Assembly (NCBI GenBank): GCA_031402955.1
Contig: JANNSS010000043.1
Location: 1 to 64,000, forward strand
Length of the DNA stretch: 64,000 nt
From: Opimibacter sp031402955
GTDB taxonomy: Bacteria; Bacteroidota; Bacteroidia; Chitinophagales; Saprospiraceae
Reading direction: 5' to 3'
Under the pieces are notes generated by a model. That model was not told the DNA's origin and ran no database searches. It saw nothing but the letters and a program-made list of their open reading frames with translations. The position numbers and the translations under genes were made by a program. Shown piece by piece: positions 35,828-44,469 of this stretch. How positions within the stretch are numbered: the stretch's first letter is position 1; every line of letters starts with the position of its first letter.

Positions 35828-36149
35828 GGCATAGAATTAATTAAAATGTTCTGGTCAAAGGAGGAGACAAAAAACGTTCCTAAAACTAATGATGTCTCCA
35901 AAAGAGGCGCAAAAGTACGTTTTTATGTCGTCCCATCCATTTATTTTCTTTTTAATGGCCTCATTTTACCATACTTGCAGATTATTTCCTGAAAGCCAGT
36001 GAAGCAAAGCGGGATGGTCTTCATGACAGAAACATAATGTCCTTAGAGGAAAAAAAGTTCAATTGTTTGTAATATTCAGGAATTCTGTTTTATTTACGCC
36101 CAACTGGATGCAGAAGACCCTCAAAAGGGCTCTCAATCAATTTAAACTT
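35828..36149. other. Gene-free stretch upstream of rpoD and the START-like gene
   Basis: A 322-bp divergent intergenic region. It holds the candidate rpoD -7 box (35910-35917), a 5' leader for rpoD of about 80 bp, and AT-rich sequence in front of the START-like gene. I see no RNA gene, hairpin or hidden reading frame of note. Confidence 0.6.
35910..35917 (-). promoter_or_regulatory. Candidate -7 box (TACTTTTG) for rpoD
   Basis: TACTTTTG on the minus strand fits TAnnTTTG and lies 83 bp before the rpoD ATG; a -33 box is not clear. Confidence 0.4.
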
Positions 36150-36527
36150 ATGAAGCGAATACCTGTAGATCTCGAATATATCTTTAAAGCCTCGCCGGCG
36201 ATATTGTACAAGTTTCTGACCACACCTGCATGTCTGGTGAGGTGGTTTTGTGATGGCGTTGATATCAACGGAGACGTCTACACGTTTTCCTGGGATGGCA
36301 GTGAAGAGAATGCTGAAGTGGTGGATGACATTGAGGAAGAAAGACTTCGCTTCAAATGGGAAGGTGCTCCCCGCCATGAATACCTTGAATTTAGGATGTA
36401 CCTCTCCCCTGTTACGGAAGAAACCGTTCTTGAGATTACTGACTTCGCCAATGAAAAGGAAGTTGATGACCTGAAGAGGTTATGGGATAGCCAGATTAAG
36501 AATTTACGTCAGGAAACCGGAGGATAA
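36150..36527 (+). CDS. START-like/SRPBCC domain protein
   Basis: A 125-residue single-domain protein, starting at ATG 36150 (MKRIPVDLEYIFKASPAILYKFLTT). The frame is open 29 codons further upstream, but the extension is basic and unsupported. The SRPBCC fold is shown by the opening helix-strand, WFCDGVDINGDVYTFSWDG and the C-terminal helix VDDLKRLWDSQIKNLR. The Bacteroidota START-like family is widely conserved and of unknown function; it may bind a lipid or other hydrophobic ligand. Confidence 0.82.
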   Translation: MKRIPVDLEYIFKASPAILYKFLTTPACLVRWFCDGVDINGDVYTFSWDGSEENAEVVDDIEEERLRFKWEGAPRHEYLEFRMYLSPVTEETVLEITDFANEKEVDDLKRLWDSQIKNLRQETGG

Positions 36528-36536
36528 CCCATAAGT

Positions 36537-36620
36537 CAGCATTCTTCAGTCAGCAGTCAGCAGTCTACAGTCAGCAGTCTACAGTCAGCAGTCAGCACTC
36601 TTCAGTCGGCAGTCTACAGC
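36537..36620. repeat. Heptamer tandem array of CAGCAGT/CTACAGT type
   Basis: Twelve consecutive 7-bp units (CAGCATT, CTTCAGT, CAGCAGT x2, CTACAGT, CAGCAGT, CTACAGT, CAGCAGT, CAGCACT, CTTCAGT, CGGCAGT, CTACAGC). The units vary but the period is strict. It lies between convergent genes, like the arrays near 1-133 and 2179-2361. Confidence 0.9.
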
Positions 36621-36699
36621 CAGAGGTACACTGTCTTCTAAAATTTAATGTGGCGAAATGAACTTCTTCGAAATACATTTCACAATTCACCACTCACCA

Positions 36700-37707
36700 C
36701 TAAAACCCATCAATCCCCGTCACTGTCGTATACTTAAACGACAATTTCTGATCGGGATGGATATACCTGAATGCCGCCTGACACATCATGGTAGCCTCGT
36801 GAAACCCACAAAGGATTAGTTTGAGTTTTCCTGGATAAGTATTGATATCTCCGATGGCAAAGATTCCATCCACATTCGTACTGCAATCATGAGGATCCAC
36901 TACAATCGCATTCTTATCCAGTCCGAGTCCCCAATCTGAGATCGGGCCTAGCTTTGGCGTCAAACCAAATAACGGAATGAAGAAATCTGCTTCTTGAGTG
37001 ATTTTTTCTTCCTTCACTTCAATGACGACAGCCTGCAGACCATCAGTCCCTATGACCTTCACTACACTGGCATCTGTGATCAACTTCACCTTGCCGTGAC
37101 TCACTAACTCTAATACCTTATCAACTGAATCTGGTGCCCCTCTGAAACTGGATCTCCGATGGACAAGCGTTATCTTACTTCCAAGCGCAGCCAATTCAAT
37201 CGTCCAATCCAATGCGGAATCTCCGCCTCCTGCGATCACTACATTTTTGTCTTTATAATGGATAGGGTTTTTGACAAAATAGTCAACCCCATTACCTTCA
37301 AATTTTTCAATTCCATCAATCGGCGGTTTACGTGGCTCAAAACAGCCTAATCCTCCTGCGATGGCGATCACCCCTGATTCGATGACAGTACCGTCATGGC
37401 CGGTTGTTCTGAACGAACCATCTTCCAGTTTTTCAATCTTTTGAGCTATTTCACCCAGGGTGAAGGTTGGCTTAAAGGGCTCTATTTGTTTCCTGAGATT
37501 GTCTACCAGGTCACTGGCCAGGATCATCGGGCACCCGGGAATATCGTATATGGGCTTTTTCGGATAGATTTCTGTCAGTTGTCCTCCAACCTGAGGAAGG
37601 ACATCGATCAGATGGCATCTCATCTTCAGTAAACCCGCTTCAAAAACTGCAAAAAGCCCAACAGGCCCCGCACCTATGATCAGTATATCTGTTTTTATCA
37701 CCCCCAT
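36700..37707 (-). CDS. Ferredoxin/flavodoxin-NADP reductase, thioredoxin-reductase-like type
   Basis: A 335-residue FAD enzyme with two dinucleotide-binding motifs: GAGPVG (12-17) and GGGDSALDW (near 160-168). It has the NAD(P) segment SKITLVHRRSSFRG and the FAD-binding FAIGDINTYPGKLKLILCG at the C-terminus. The CxxC redox pair of thioredoxin reductase is missing, which places it with the ferredoxin-NADP reductase group of that fold. It probably supplies reduced ferredoxin or flavodoxin with NADPH. Single gene. Confidence 0.88.
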   Translation of the reverse strand: MGVIKTDILIIGAGPVGLFAVFEAGLLKMRCHLIDVLPQVGGQLTEIYPKKPIYDIPGCPMILASDLVDNLRKQIEPFKPTFTLGEIAQKIEKLEDGSFRTTGHDGTVIESGVIAIAGGLGCFEPRKPPIDGIEKFEGNGVDYFVKNPIHYKDKNVVIAGGGDSALDWTIELAALGSKITLVHRRSSFRGAPDSVDKVLELVSHGKVKLITDASVVKVIGTDGLQAVVIEVKEEKITQEADFFIPLFGLTPKLGPISDWGLGLDKNAIVVDPHDCSTNVDGIFAIGDINTYPGKLKLILCGFHEATMMCQAAFRYIHPDQKLSFKYTTVTGIDGF

Positions 37708-37808
37708 AATCTGAATTGAGGGTGCAAAGGTAAAGGAGTAGCCGAAAAAACAGCCATGGAAATGATATTCAGTCCAAATGTGGTGGTGATACTAGAAAAA
37801 TTGAAGGC

Positions 37809-38792
37809 TTACTGACAATCTCTTCCTCCCCTTATGATGTAGGAATCCCCTTCTTTAATCAACTTGGCATTGATACTTGCAGCTACGGCAGTCAGTACAG
37901 AACTGATTTCAGGCTTTTTAAAGGTCAGTGGTACATTGATCCTGCAATTCCTGGAAGCTTCATTTTCAATGATAATATGCTGTTCATCAAAATAAGCAGA
38001 AATGTCTTCAACAACTCCAGACAAAGGCATTCCTACAAAGCGTAGTTGGTTGGTACGCCATGCATTCACATTGGGGGATGGATTGGCAATGATTTCCATT
38101 GTTTCATCCTTAAATACAGCCGCCTCACCTTCCGTGAGTGCAACAGCTACCGTGGAATCTTCCTGGGAGGAAAAAATAATCTTACCACTATTGACAAAAA
38201 TATGGGTCTGCTCAGGGCTCTCCCAAATATTGAAGGAAGTTCCAACAACTTCAGTTATGGTTTGGGCTGTCGCTATAGTAAACGGTCGCTTTGGATCAGG
38301 AGTTACTTCAAAAAAGGCTTCCCCTTTCAACTCCACACGCCTTGTTTTGCCTCTAAATGGATAAGCAACTATTTCTGATCCTTTATTGAGATAAATCTTA
38401 GTTCCATCCTTGAGTATCACCGGGTCACTTCCAGCCTGATCAAAAGTATAGGTTACAGGGACTCCGTTGCTGAAAAACAAGGTATATGTGCCGATCATAA
38501 GGATCGCAGCGGCAGCAACAGACCAGACCAGCATTCTCTTGGTGATCAGTCGTGGTGGCTGTGATTGTTGCATAGAATCAGAAAAACGGTTCCAACCTGC
38601 TTCTACATCCCAATCCAAGACTTTTGGACCATTTTGAAAATCCCATATCCTGGTGGCAGCCTGGAGAACAGACTTCAGGTTTTCGTCCGCCGATATCTCT
38701 TGTTCAAATACCTCACGCTCATTGCCTGTCATCTCCCCTGAGAGATACCGGCCAATTCTTGCATCAATTGATTGTTTCATATTCTGCTCCAT
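37809..38792 (-). CDS. FecR-family anti-sigma factor
   Basis: A 327-residue protein: cytoplasmic sigma-binding N-terminus (RIGRYLSGEMTGNEREVFEQEI), one membrane helix (near 86-106, WSVAAAAILMIGTYTLFF), a periplasmic FecR domain (YTFDQAGSDPVILKDGTKIYL ... RVELKGEAFFEVTPDPKRPF) and a C-terminal STN-like DUF4974 domain. It follows the ECF sigma gene by 18 bp. Such pairs usually control a TonB-dependent receptor placed next, but no SusC/SusD or other receptor gene is adjacent. Confidence 0.88.
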   Translation of the reverse strand: MEQNMKQSIDARIGRYLSGEMTGNEREVFEQEISADENLKSVLQAATRIWDFQNGPKVLDWDVEAGWNRFSDSMQQSQPPRLITKRMLVWSVAAAAILMIGTYTLFFSNGVPVTYTFDQAGSDPVILKDGTKIYLNKGSEIVAYPFRGKTRRVELKGEAFFEVTPDPKRPFTIATAQTITEVVGTSFNIWESPEQTHIFVNSGKIIFSSQEDSTVAVALTEGEAAVFKDETMEIIANPSPNVNAWRTNQLRFVGMPLSGVVEDISAYFDEQHIIIENEASRNCRINVPLTFKKPEISSVLTAVAASINAKLIKEGDSYIIRGGRDCQ

Positions 38793-38810
38793 TAGACACT
38801 AATAAATGAA

Positions 38811-39320
38811 TTAACCCCCATGTCCGGCTATAGCAAGGCGAAGAAGTTTCAATGCTTTTCCTATTTGATTTTCAACAGTTTTGACAGAAATACCTAAATG
38901 TTTTGCTACTTCCGCGTAGGACATTTCTTCCTGGCGGTTGAGCTGGAATACCATCCGGCACTTCTCCGGGAGGGCTTCAATTGCAGCGTCAAGTGCTAAT
39001 TTTAATTCAGCGGCTTCCATGCGCTGGATGGCATCTGCCTGATGTCCGGCAAACACGGGGTCAAATTCGGTGGTGGGTTCAAGCTCTTCCCATGCATGCT
39101 TCTTAGTATCCCGGATATAATTTAATGACCTGGTGACAGCCATTCTCCGGAGGTAGGCCGGAACCGATGTATGGATATGCAACTGATCTCTTTTGATCCA
39201 TAGCTCTGCAAAGATCTCCTGGGCAATATCTTCCGTTTTAGTCCGGTCACGCACATACGTGTGTATGACGTTACAGACAAAAGCGTAATGTTGCTTGAAC
39301 AATTGTTCAACAGAATCCAT
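38811..39320 (-). CDS. ECF sigma factor (FecI-like, Bacteroidota type)
   Basis: A 169-residue sigma factor, starting at ATG 39320 (MDSVEQLFKQHYAFV) by family alignment; the frame is open 15 codons further upstream. Region 2: FVCNVIHTYVRDRTKTEDIAQEIFAELW. Region 4: ALPEKCRMVFQLNRQEEMSYAEVAKHLGISVKTVENQIGKALKLLR. Paired with the FecR anti-sigma downstream; its targets are not visible in the window. Confidence 0.9.
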   Translation of the reverse strand: MDSVEQLFKQHYAFVCNVIHTYVRDRTKTEDIAQEIFAELWIKRDQLHIHTSVPAYLRRMAVTRSLNYIRDTKKHAWEELEPTTEFDPVFAGHQADAIQRMEAAELKLALDAAIEALPEKCRMVFQLNRQEEMSYAEVAKHLGISVKTVENQIGKALKLLRLAIAGHGG

Positions 39321-39395
39321 TTGATTAATTGGCTTAGTGGTTTTGCTGAGCAGTAAAAATCGCAATAATACCTATACCTGCATGCAGATGATTGG

Positions 39396-39403
39396 TAAAT
39401 TTG
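39396..39403 (+). promoter_or_regulatory. Candidate -7 box (TAAATTTG) for the lipoprotein gene
   Basis: TAAATTTG fits TAnnTTTG and lies 47 bp before ATG 39451. No -33 TTTG is present. Confidence 0.4.
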
Positions 39404-39450
39404 TAGACATTACTACATTTAATCTCGATAATCGTACAAAATCATACAAA

Positions 39451-40233
39451 ATGAAAAATATCATCATGTTATTCAGTCTTCTGCTTGTCCTGTCAAGTTG
39501 TAAGAATCAATCCGGTCAGGATGCAGCAGCAGATTCAACAACTTTTGATTCAACAAAAACCAAGTATACCCTGACTCCTTTCAGCACCTCAAAGGACTTT
39601 CCAGATGCCAGCCTGAAAGCTATGGCCTATACGGACGGGACCTTCTCTACAGTGATTTCCGGCTCTAGTTACAAATTAGGTGAACAGACCCCAGATGCTA
39701 CTCAAAAGAGTTGTGCTAACAGCAAAGAAGGTCAGCATCTTCATCTGATCGTAGATACCGAACCCTATGTGGCCAAATATGAGTCCTCATTTACCCATGA
39801 AATTCCAGATGGAGAGCATTATCTGCTTTGTTTCTTGTCCAGATCATATCATGAGAGCCTTAAAACTCCAACTGCCTATAAAGCCGTAAAAGCTAGTGTG
39901 GCCGGAAAGAGTATTACCAATATGGCTGATATCAAAGAGCCTATGCTGTTTTACAGCCGGCCTAAAGGACTATATACCGGTGAGGACACCGAAAAGGTAA
40001 TGCTTGACTATTACCTTGTCAATGCAAGCAATGCAGGCTTTAAAGTAGAAGCAGACATCAATGGTGAAAAACATATCCTGGACAAATGGGAACCCTATTA
40101 TATTGAGGGTCTGCCTGATGGTGACAATACTATTAAGCTTAGCCTTATTGATTCTACCGGCCAACTGGTCAATGTGCCGCTCAACCCTGTTTCCAGAACC
40201 TTTAAAATTGAAAAAACACCTGCAGCGAATTAA
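39451..40233 (+). CDS. Predicted lipoprotein of unknown function
   Basis: A 260-residue protein starting at ATG 39451 (MKNIIMLFSLLLVLSSC), a lipoprotein signal with Cys17. The mature part is beta-rich, with an HEIPDGEHYLLCFLSRSYHE segment and a later parallel IEGLPDGDNTIKLSLID segment, which suggests two related modules. I do not recognise a named family. It sits divergent to the ECF sigma/FecR pair and could be a target, but no shared regulatory site is evident. Confidence 0.7.
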   Translation: MKNIIMLFSLLLVLSSCKNQSGQDAAADSTTFDSTKTKYTLTPFSTSKDFPDASLKAMAYTDGTFSTVISGSSYKLGEQTPDATQKSCANSKEGQHLHLIVDTEPYVAKYESSFTHEIPDGEHYLLCFLSRSYHESLKTPTAYKAVKASVAGKSITNMADIKEPMLFYSRPKGLYTGEDTEKVMLDYYLVNASNAGFKVEADINGEKHILDKWEPYYIEGLPDGDNTIKLSLIDSTGQLVNVPLNPVSRTFKIEKTPAAN

Positions 40234-40241
40234 AGAAAAAT

Positions 40242-40249
40242 TATCTTTG
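40242..40249 (+). promoter_or_regulatory. Promoter -7 box (TATCTTTG) for tRNA-His
   Basis: TATCTTTG matches TAnnTTTG, 41 bp before tRNA-His. The following CCGTCCGTTT is repeated after the promoter at the window end (63978-63995). Confidence 0.55.
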
Positions 40250-40289
40250 CCGTCCGTTTTACGTTTTTAACAAGCCAAAAACGGTATAC

Positions 40290-40364
40290 GGTGGCTATAG
40301 CTCAGTAGGTTAGAGCGCTAGATTGTGGTTCTGGAGGTCGTGGGTTCGAGACCCTCTAGCCACC
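40290..40364 (+). tRNA. tRNA-His (GTG anticodon)
   Basis: Standard cloverleaf: acceptor GTGGCTA (40291-40297) pairs with TAGCCAC (40357-40363), the D-stem GCTC/GAGC is intact, and the anticodon arm CTAGA TTGTGGT TCTGG gives anticodon GTG. A G at 40290 sits opposite the discriminator C at 40364, matching the extra G-1:C73 pair needed by histidyl-tRNA synthetase. CCA is not encoded. The T-stem has one T-T mismatch. Confidence 0.96.
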
Positions 40365-40371
40365 CTTCCTT

Positions 40372-40403
40372 AAAAGCCTGTTTACCATGGTAGACAGGCT
40401 TTT
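40372..40403. terminator. Bidirectional terminator after tRNA-His and folC
   Basis: A long near-perfect palindrome (arms 40372-40387 and 40388-40403, one wobble) centred on TACCATGGTA. On the plus strand it is followed by a run of Ts. It ends directly at the folC stop codon and serves both transcripts. Confidence 0.88.
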
Positions 40404-41720
40404 TTATTTCATTTCCCTTGAAATACCTGTCAGAAAATCACCAACCACATAGCTGCTGCCACCCACAAATACCAGGTCCGCTTTATCTGCAGCTTTTAAT
40501 GCCTTGTGATAGGCCTCCATTACACTCTTAAAAGACACTCCTTGAAGTCCAAGGTCACTGCCTGCTGACGCTACTTCCCCTGCAGGTTTTGCTCTTGGAA
40601 TGTCAGGAGCACACCAATAATATTGGCCATCCTTTGGAAATAACGCCAATATATTGATGATGTCTTTATCGGAGACAAAGCCAAGGACAAAATGCCTTCT
40701 TTGCACAGGTTGCTCGAGTAAATCAGGCAACATAGCTATCATCCCATGATGGTTATGTGCAGCATCGGTTATCACAAGTGGCTTTTGCTGAATCACCATC
40801 CATCTCCCGATCATATTGGTGGAGATTTTCACATTAGCCAGACCTTTCTTTATCTCCCGGTCTGATATAGTCATGGCCGGGTAATACTGGTTCCATCGGC
40901 AAAAACATTCGAGTACAGTCCTGACATTCTGCAACTGGTATGGACCTGTAAGATCCGTTGCAAGGCCATTCAACCACTCCGCATCCCGAGTACGGACATT
41001 TAAAATCTGTTTTGTAAAAGTTTTTTGTGTTTGTTCGACAAGGAGGTGTTTCGAAGCAAAATGGATAGGCGCTTTTTCCTTTAAAGCTTTGTTTTTAAAG
41101 ACCGGTGCTGTTTCGCGTTGCCATTCTCCGATGATCACAGGAACTCCATGCTTAATGATGCCGGCTTTCTCGAAGGCAATTTCAGGAAGTGTATTTCCGA
41201 GCATTTTCATGTGATCAAAACCAATATTGGTAATCACGGAAATGAGAGGCGTAATGATATTCGTAGAGTCCAATCTACCACCCAAGCCAGTTTCGATAAC
41301 CGCGATGTCGATTTTTTCTCTTCTGAAAAAATCAAAGGCCATGGCCAATGTGATTTCAAAAAAAGAAGGCTGAATGGCTGTCCACTTCTCCTTAAATTCT
41401 TCGACAAAATGCACTACATCCTTTTCCCCGATCATCTGTCCATTGACTTTTATCCGCTCCCGGAAATCAATATAATGAGGTGAGGTATACAAACCAACTT
41501 TTTTACCTGAGGCCTGTAGCACGGAAGCGATCATATGCGAGGTACTGCCTTTGCCATTTGTCCCTGCTATGTGAACAGCAGGGTATGTGGTATAAGGCTG
41601 ATCCAGCATTTCGCACAACAGCCTGATATTGGTAAGATCCTTCTTGATGGCTGCATCCCCTACCCGCTGGAACATGGGGAGCGAGGAAAACAGAAAATCA
41701 ATCGTTTGTCGGTAGTTCAT
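40404..41720 (-). CDS. folC: Folylpolyglutamate synthase/dihydrofolate synthase
   Basis: A 438-residue Mur-ligase-fold enzyme that attaches glutamates to (dihydro)folate. ATP site GTNGKGST (53-60), the TSPHYIDFRERI folate loop (79-90), the VIETGLGGRLDSTNII segment and the C-terminal VITDAAHNHHGM match. Length is typical. Convergent with tRNA-His; divergent from the M28 peptidase gene. Confidence 0.94.
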   Translation of the reverse strand: MNYRQTIDFLFSSLPMFQRVGDAAIKKDLTNIRLLCEMLDQPYTTYPAVHIAGTNGKGSTSHMIASVLQASGKKVGLYTSPHYIDFRERIKVNGQMIGEKDVVHFVEEFKEKWTAIQPSFFEITLAMAFDFFRREKIDIAVIETGLGGRLDSTNIITPLISVITNIGFDHMKMLGNTLPEIAFEKAGIIKHGVPVIIGEWQRETAPVFKNKALKEKAPIHFASKHLLVEQTQKTFTKQILNVRTRDAEWLNGLATDLTGPYQLQNVRTVLECFCRWNQYYPAMTISDREIKKGLANVKISTNMIGRWMVIQQKPLVITDAAHNHHGMIAMLPDLLEQPVQRRHFVLGFVSDKDIINILALFPKDGQYYWCAPDIPRAKPAGEVASAGSDLGLQGVSFKSVMEAYHKALKAADKADLVFVGGSSYVVGDFLTGISREMK

Positions 41721-41789
41721 GATTTGCTATTGAAGCGTGTTGAATCCCGATTACAGGTTTTATTTACCTTCGTGTTAAATACATGCACT

Positions 41790-43412
41790 ATGAAACTGAT
41801 TTGCCTTTGTCTGCTTTCCGGATTGTTATTCATTTCCTGCAAAGAAAACACTAATCCTTCAGGTACACTATCTGAAGAAACGATACGCAGGCACATCATC
41901 AACCTTTCATCTGATGAATTTCAAGGTCGCAAACCATTTACGGAAGGTGAAGAAAAAACGCTGGCGTATCTACAGGAAGAAATAGAGAAAATCGGTCTCA
42001 AGCCAGGAAACGGTGAATCCTTTACACAGGATGTGCCTATGATAGAAATCTCAGGCCATCCCTCCGAAACAATGGAACTCACCGGAACTAAGAATGTTTC
42101 GCTGAAACTGAGAGATCAATATGTTGCATTCACACAAAGGCCAGTCGGAGAAATCAATCTTGCGGGATCTGAACTTGTTTTCTGCGGATATGGGATTGTC
42201 GCACCGGAGTATGGATGGAATGACTATGCCAGTCTTGATATGAAAGGAAAAACGGCATTAGTACTCGTCAATGATCCAGGGTTAGGCGGTGAGGACAGCA
42301 CCTTTTTCAAAGGCAATACTATGACCTATTATGGGCGTTGGACCTACAAATATGAAGAAGCGGCAAGGCAAGGTGCAGCTGCTATCATGATCATCCATGA
42401 AACCACAATGGCTGGTTATCCTTGGGCTGTCGTCCAGGGAGCAGGAAGCGGTGCAAAACTTAATCTAAAATCGCTTGGTTATACTCCGTGCGAATTGCAA
42501 GGTTGGATTTCCCTGGATGCCGCAAAAGAAATATTCAGTTCAGCGGGACTTGATCTCAGGGAATCCATGATGGCTGCCCGAAAGCCAGGCTTCAAAGCAC
42601 AACCTCTTCCATACACAGTGGGTGCAAGTATCAAGAATGACATCAGGGAAAATGTGTCAAAAAATGTCATCGCTATGATTCCAGGCACTGATCAAAAAGA
42701 TGAATACATTCTTTTCTCTGCACATTGGGATCACCTTGGCATCGGTGCGGTCGTGGATGGAGACTCCATCTACAACGGAGCAAGAGATAATGCATCAGGT
42801 ACCGCTACCCTTTTGGGTATAGCAGAGGCCATGGCAAAATCAGGACCAATCAAACGAAGCATTGTATTCCTATGGGTTACGGCTGAGGAGCAGGGACTTC
42901 TCGGCTCAGCGTATTATGCTGCCAATCCTGTTTTTCCACCTGCTAAAACGGTCGCTAATCTGAATATAGACGGCATGGCCAGTTATGGTGAAATGAATGA
43001 CCTCAGTGTGATTGGGTTTGGACAAAGTGAACTAGAATCCTACGCAGCACGATGGGCTGAAAAACAAAACAGATACATTCTCCCTGACCAGGAACCTGAA
43101 AAAGGATATTTCTTCAGATCCGATCATTTCAATTTCGCCAAAATTGGTATACCCGCATTATATGCCGAAGGTGGTTTTGATCACCGGATCAAAGGAAAAG
43201 AATATGCCAAAGAAAAATCAGATGAATACCGGACTACCGCTTATCATTTGCCTAATGATGAATATGAAGCTGAAACTTTTGAGCTAGGGGGAATTATGCA
43301 GGATGCTGAACTTTATTTGAACGTGGCAACCGAATTGGGAAATAACCAGGATTGGCCAAAATGGAAACCGGGTTCGGAATTTAAAGCTATCAGGGAACCA
43401 GGTAATGAATAA
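41790..43412 (+). CDS. M28 family zinc aminopeptidase lipoprotein
   Basis: A 540-residue exported peptidase. I start it at ATG 41790, where a lipoprotein signal begins (MKLICLCLLSGLLFISC, Cys17); the frame is open further upstream but runs over the folC promoter. A PA-like insertion lies near 95-260. The M28 metal-binding residues follow in order: His312 (SAHWDH), Asp in GARDNASG, the Glu pair in TAEEQGLLGS, Asp in NIDGM, and a late His (near YHLPNDEYE). It probably removes N-terminal residues from peptides in the periplasm. The -7-like TACCTTCG at 41765 is a weak promoter candidate. Confidence 0.9.
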   Translation: MKLICLCLLSGLLFISCKENTNPSGTLSEETIRRHIINLSSDEFQGRKPFTEGEEKTLAYLQEEIEKIGLKPGNGESFTQDVPMIEISGHPSETMELTGTKNVSLKLRDQYVAFTQRPVGEINLAGSELVFCGYGIVAPEYGWNDYASLDMKGKTALVLVNDPGLGGEDSTFFKGNTMTYYGRWTYKYEEAARQGAAAIMIIHETTMAGYPWAVVQGAGSGAKLNLKSLGYTPCELQGWISLDAAKEIFSSAGLDLRESMMAARKPGFKAQPLPYTVGASIKNDIRENVSKNVIAMIPGTDQKDEYILFSAHWDHLGIGAVVDGDSIYNGARDNASGTATLLGIAEAMAKSGPIKRSIVFLWVTAEEQGLLGSAYYAANPVFPPAKTVANLNIDGMASYGEMNDLSVIGFGQSELESYAARWAEKQNRYILPDQEPEKGYFFRSDHFNFAKIGIPALYAEGGFDHRIKGKEYAKEKSDEYRTTAYHLPNDEYEAETFELGGIMQDAELYLNVATELGNNQDWPKWKPGSEFKAIREPGNE

Positions 43413-43451
43413 AAGACAGGCATCCTGAAAGCTCAGGAAATGTAGCAAACC

Positions 43452-44306
43452 CTATTTGATATTTAAAGACTCCAATTGGTATACCATCAATGGAATTGAC
43501 TGCTGGTATGACATTTCCTTTGCTCTGTTTTTTTCAAATATTTCGTCAAACCAGCTGCGTCGTTGGGATAGGATCGCCAGCAAGTCAATTTTCTTTTCCA
43601 ACATGCATGCTTCCAGGCCTGCATTGATATCTTTATTGACAACACAGTGGCAGGTCATTTTTTTATCCTGCTGCCATGGTTCAAAGAATTTTTTCAACTG
43701 TTCCTGACCTTCCCCATTGGATGTGGTGTCAACGTGAATCACATGCAAATGGCTACCCATGATATCCCGAAACTTTCTCAACGCTTCGATGAGCACCGCA
43801 TCATCTTTGCTTAAATTGGTAGCTACACCTATGTGGTCAATGAGGCCATCAAATTGTGCGTCTGTAGGAACCACAATGACAGGACAATGCGCCTCCTCCA
43901 TCACCTTGCCTGAAATGGTTCCAAAAAAGAAGGCTTCCATCATTCCCGCACCGGTAGCCCCCATGACGATGAGGTCAGCTTTGTTTTTATTGGCAGTCCG
44001 TAATATGGCGGAGACAGGCGCACCTTCTTCCAGTACATGAACCATCGGCACATGGTAGTAGCCATTTTCCGTTGCAATATCCCGGAGTACTGGAATCTCG
44101 TCTTCATAATTTTCGAACTCCTCCAGGTCTATAGAATCATAGACTTCCCTCAGCACCCCTGGCAGGTTGAAATCGCTGATATCGGGTTTGTCGAAAGCAT
44201 GTAATGTAATGACTGAGGCGCCCAGGTGGTCTGCTATCTGTAAAGCAAAGATGAACGCATTTTCCGCCGTGTCGGAGAAGTCCGTCGGATAAAGAATTTT
44301 TTTCAT
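43452..44306 (-). CDS. Tandem universal stress protein
   Basis: A 284-residue protein with two UspA domains. I start it at ATG 44306 (MKKILYPTDFSDTAENAF). Domain 1 (1-150) holds the ATP-type motif GATGAGMMEAFFFGTISGKVM. Domain 2 (about 155-284) is more degenerate and lacks a clear Gly-rich ATP loop, as is common for the second half of tandem Usp proteins. Role in stress survival is inferred from the family. Divergent from the cytochrome gene. Confidence 0.85.
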   Translation of the reverse strand: MKKILYPTDFSDTAENAFIFALQIADHLGASVITLHAFDKPDISDFNLPGVLREVYDSIDLEEFENYEDEIPVLRDIATENGYYHVPMVHVLEEGAPVSAILRTANKNKADLIVMGATGAGMMEAFFFGTISGKVMEEAHCPVIVVPTDAQFDGLIDHIGVATNLSKDDAVLIEALRKFRDIMGSHLHVIHVDTTSNGEGQEQLKKFFEPWQQDKKMTCHCVVNKDINAGLEACMLEKKIDLLAILSQRRSWFDEIFEKNRAKEMSYQQSIPLMVYQLESLNIK

Positions 44307-44469
44307 TAATGGTTTTCCATTTTCAAAACAAAAGGCTTCAAACGAGTGTAATGAGATTGCTAAAATAGTATAAAGAGATGATACACCAAATAAAACCATT
44401 TCCCGGCACTCCTTCAACCCCAAATCTCCGGAATACGGTCGATCCTTTTAAAAAAAGTAATTTTATCCC

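Noticed and set aside
41535..41789. Longer N-terminus for the M28 peptidase
   Set aside because: It is antisense to folC; the lipoprotein signal starts at ATG 41790.
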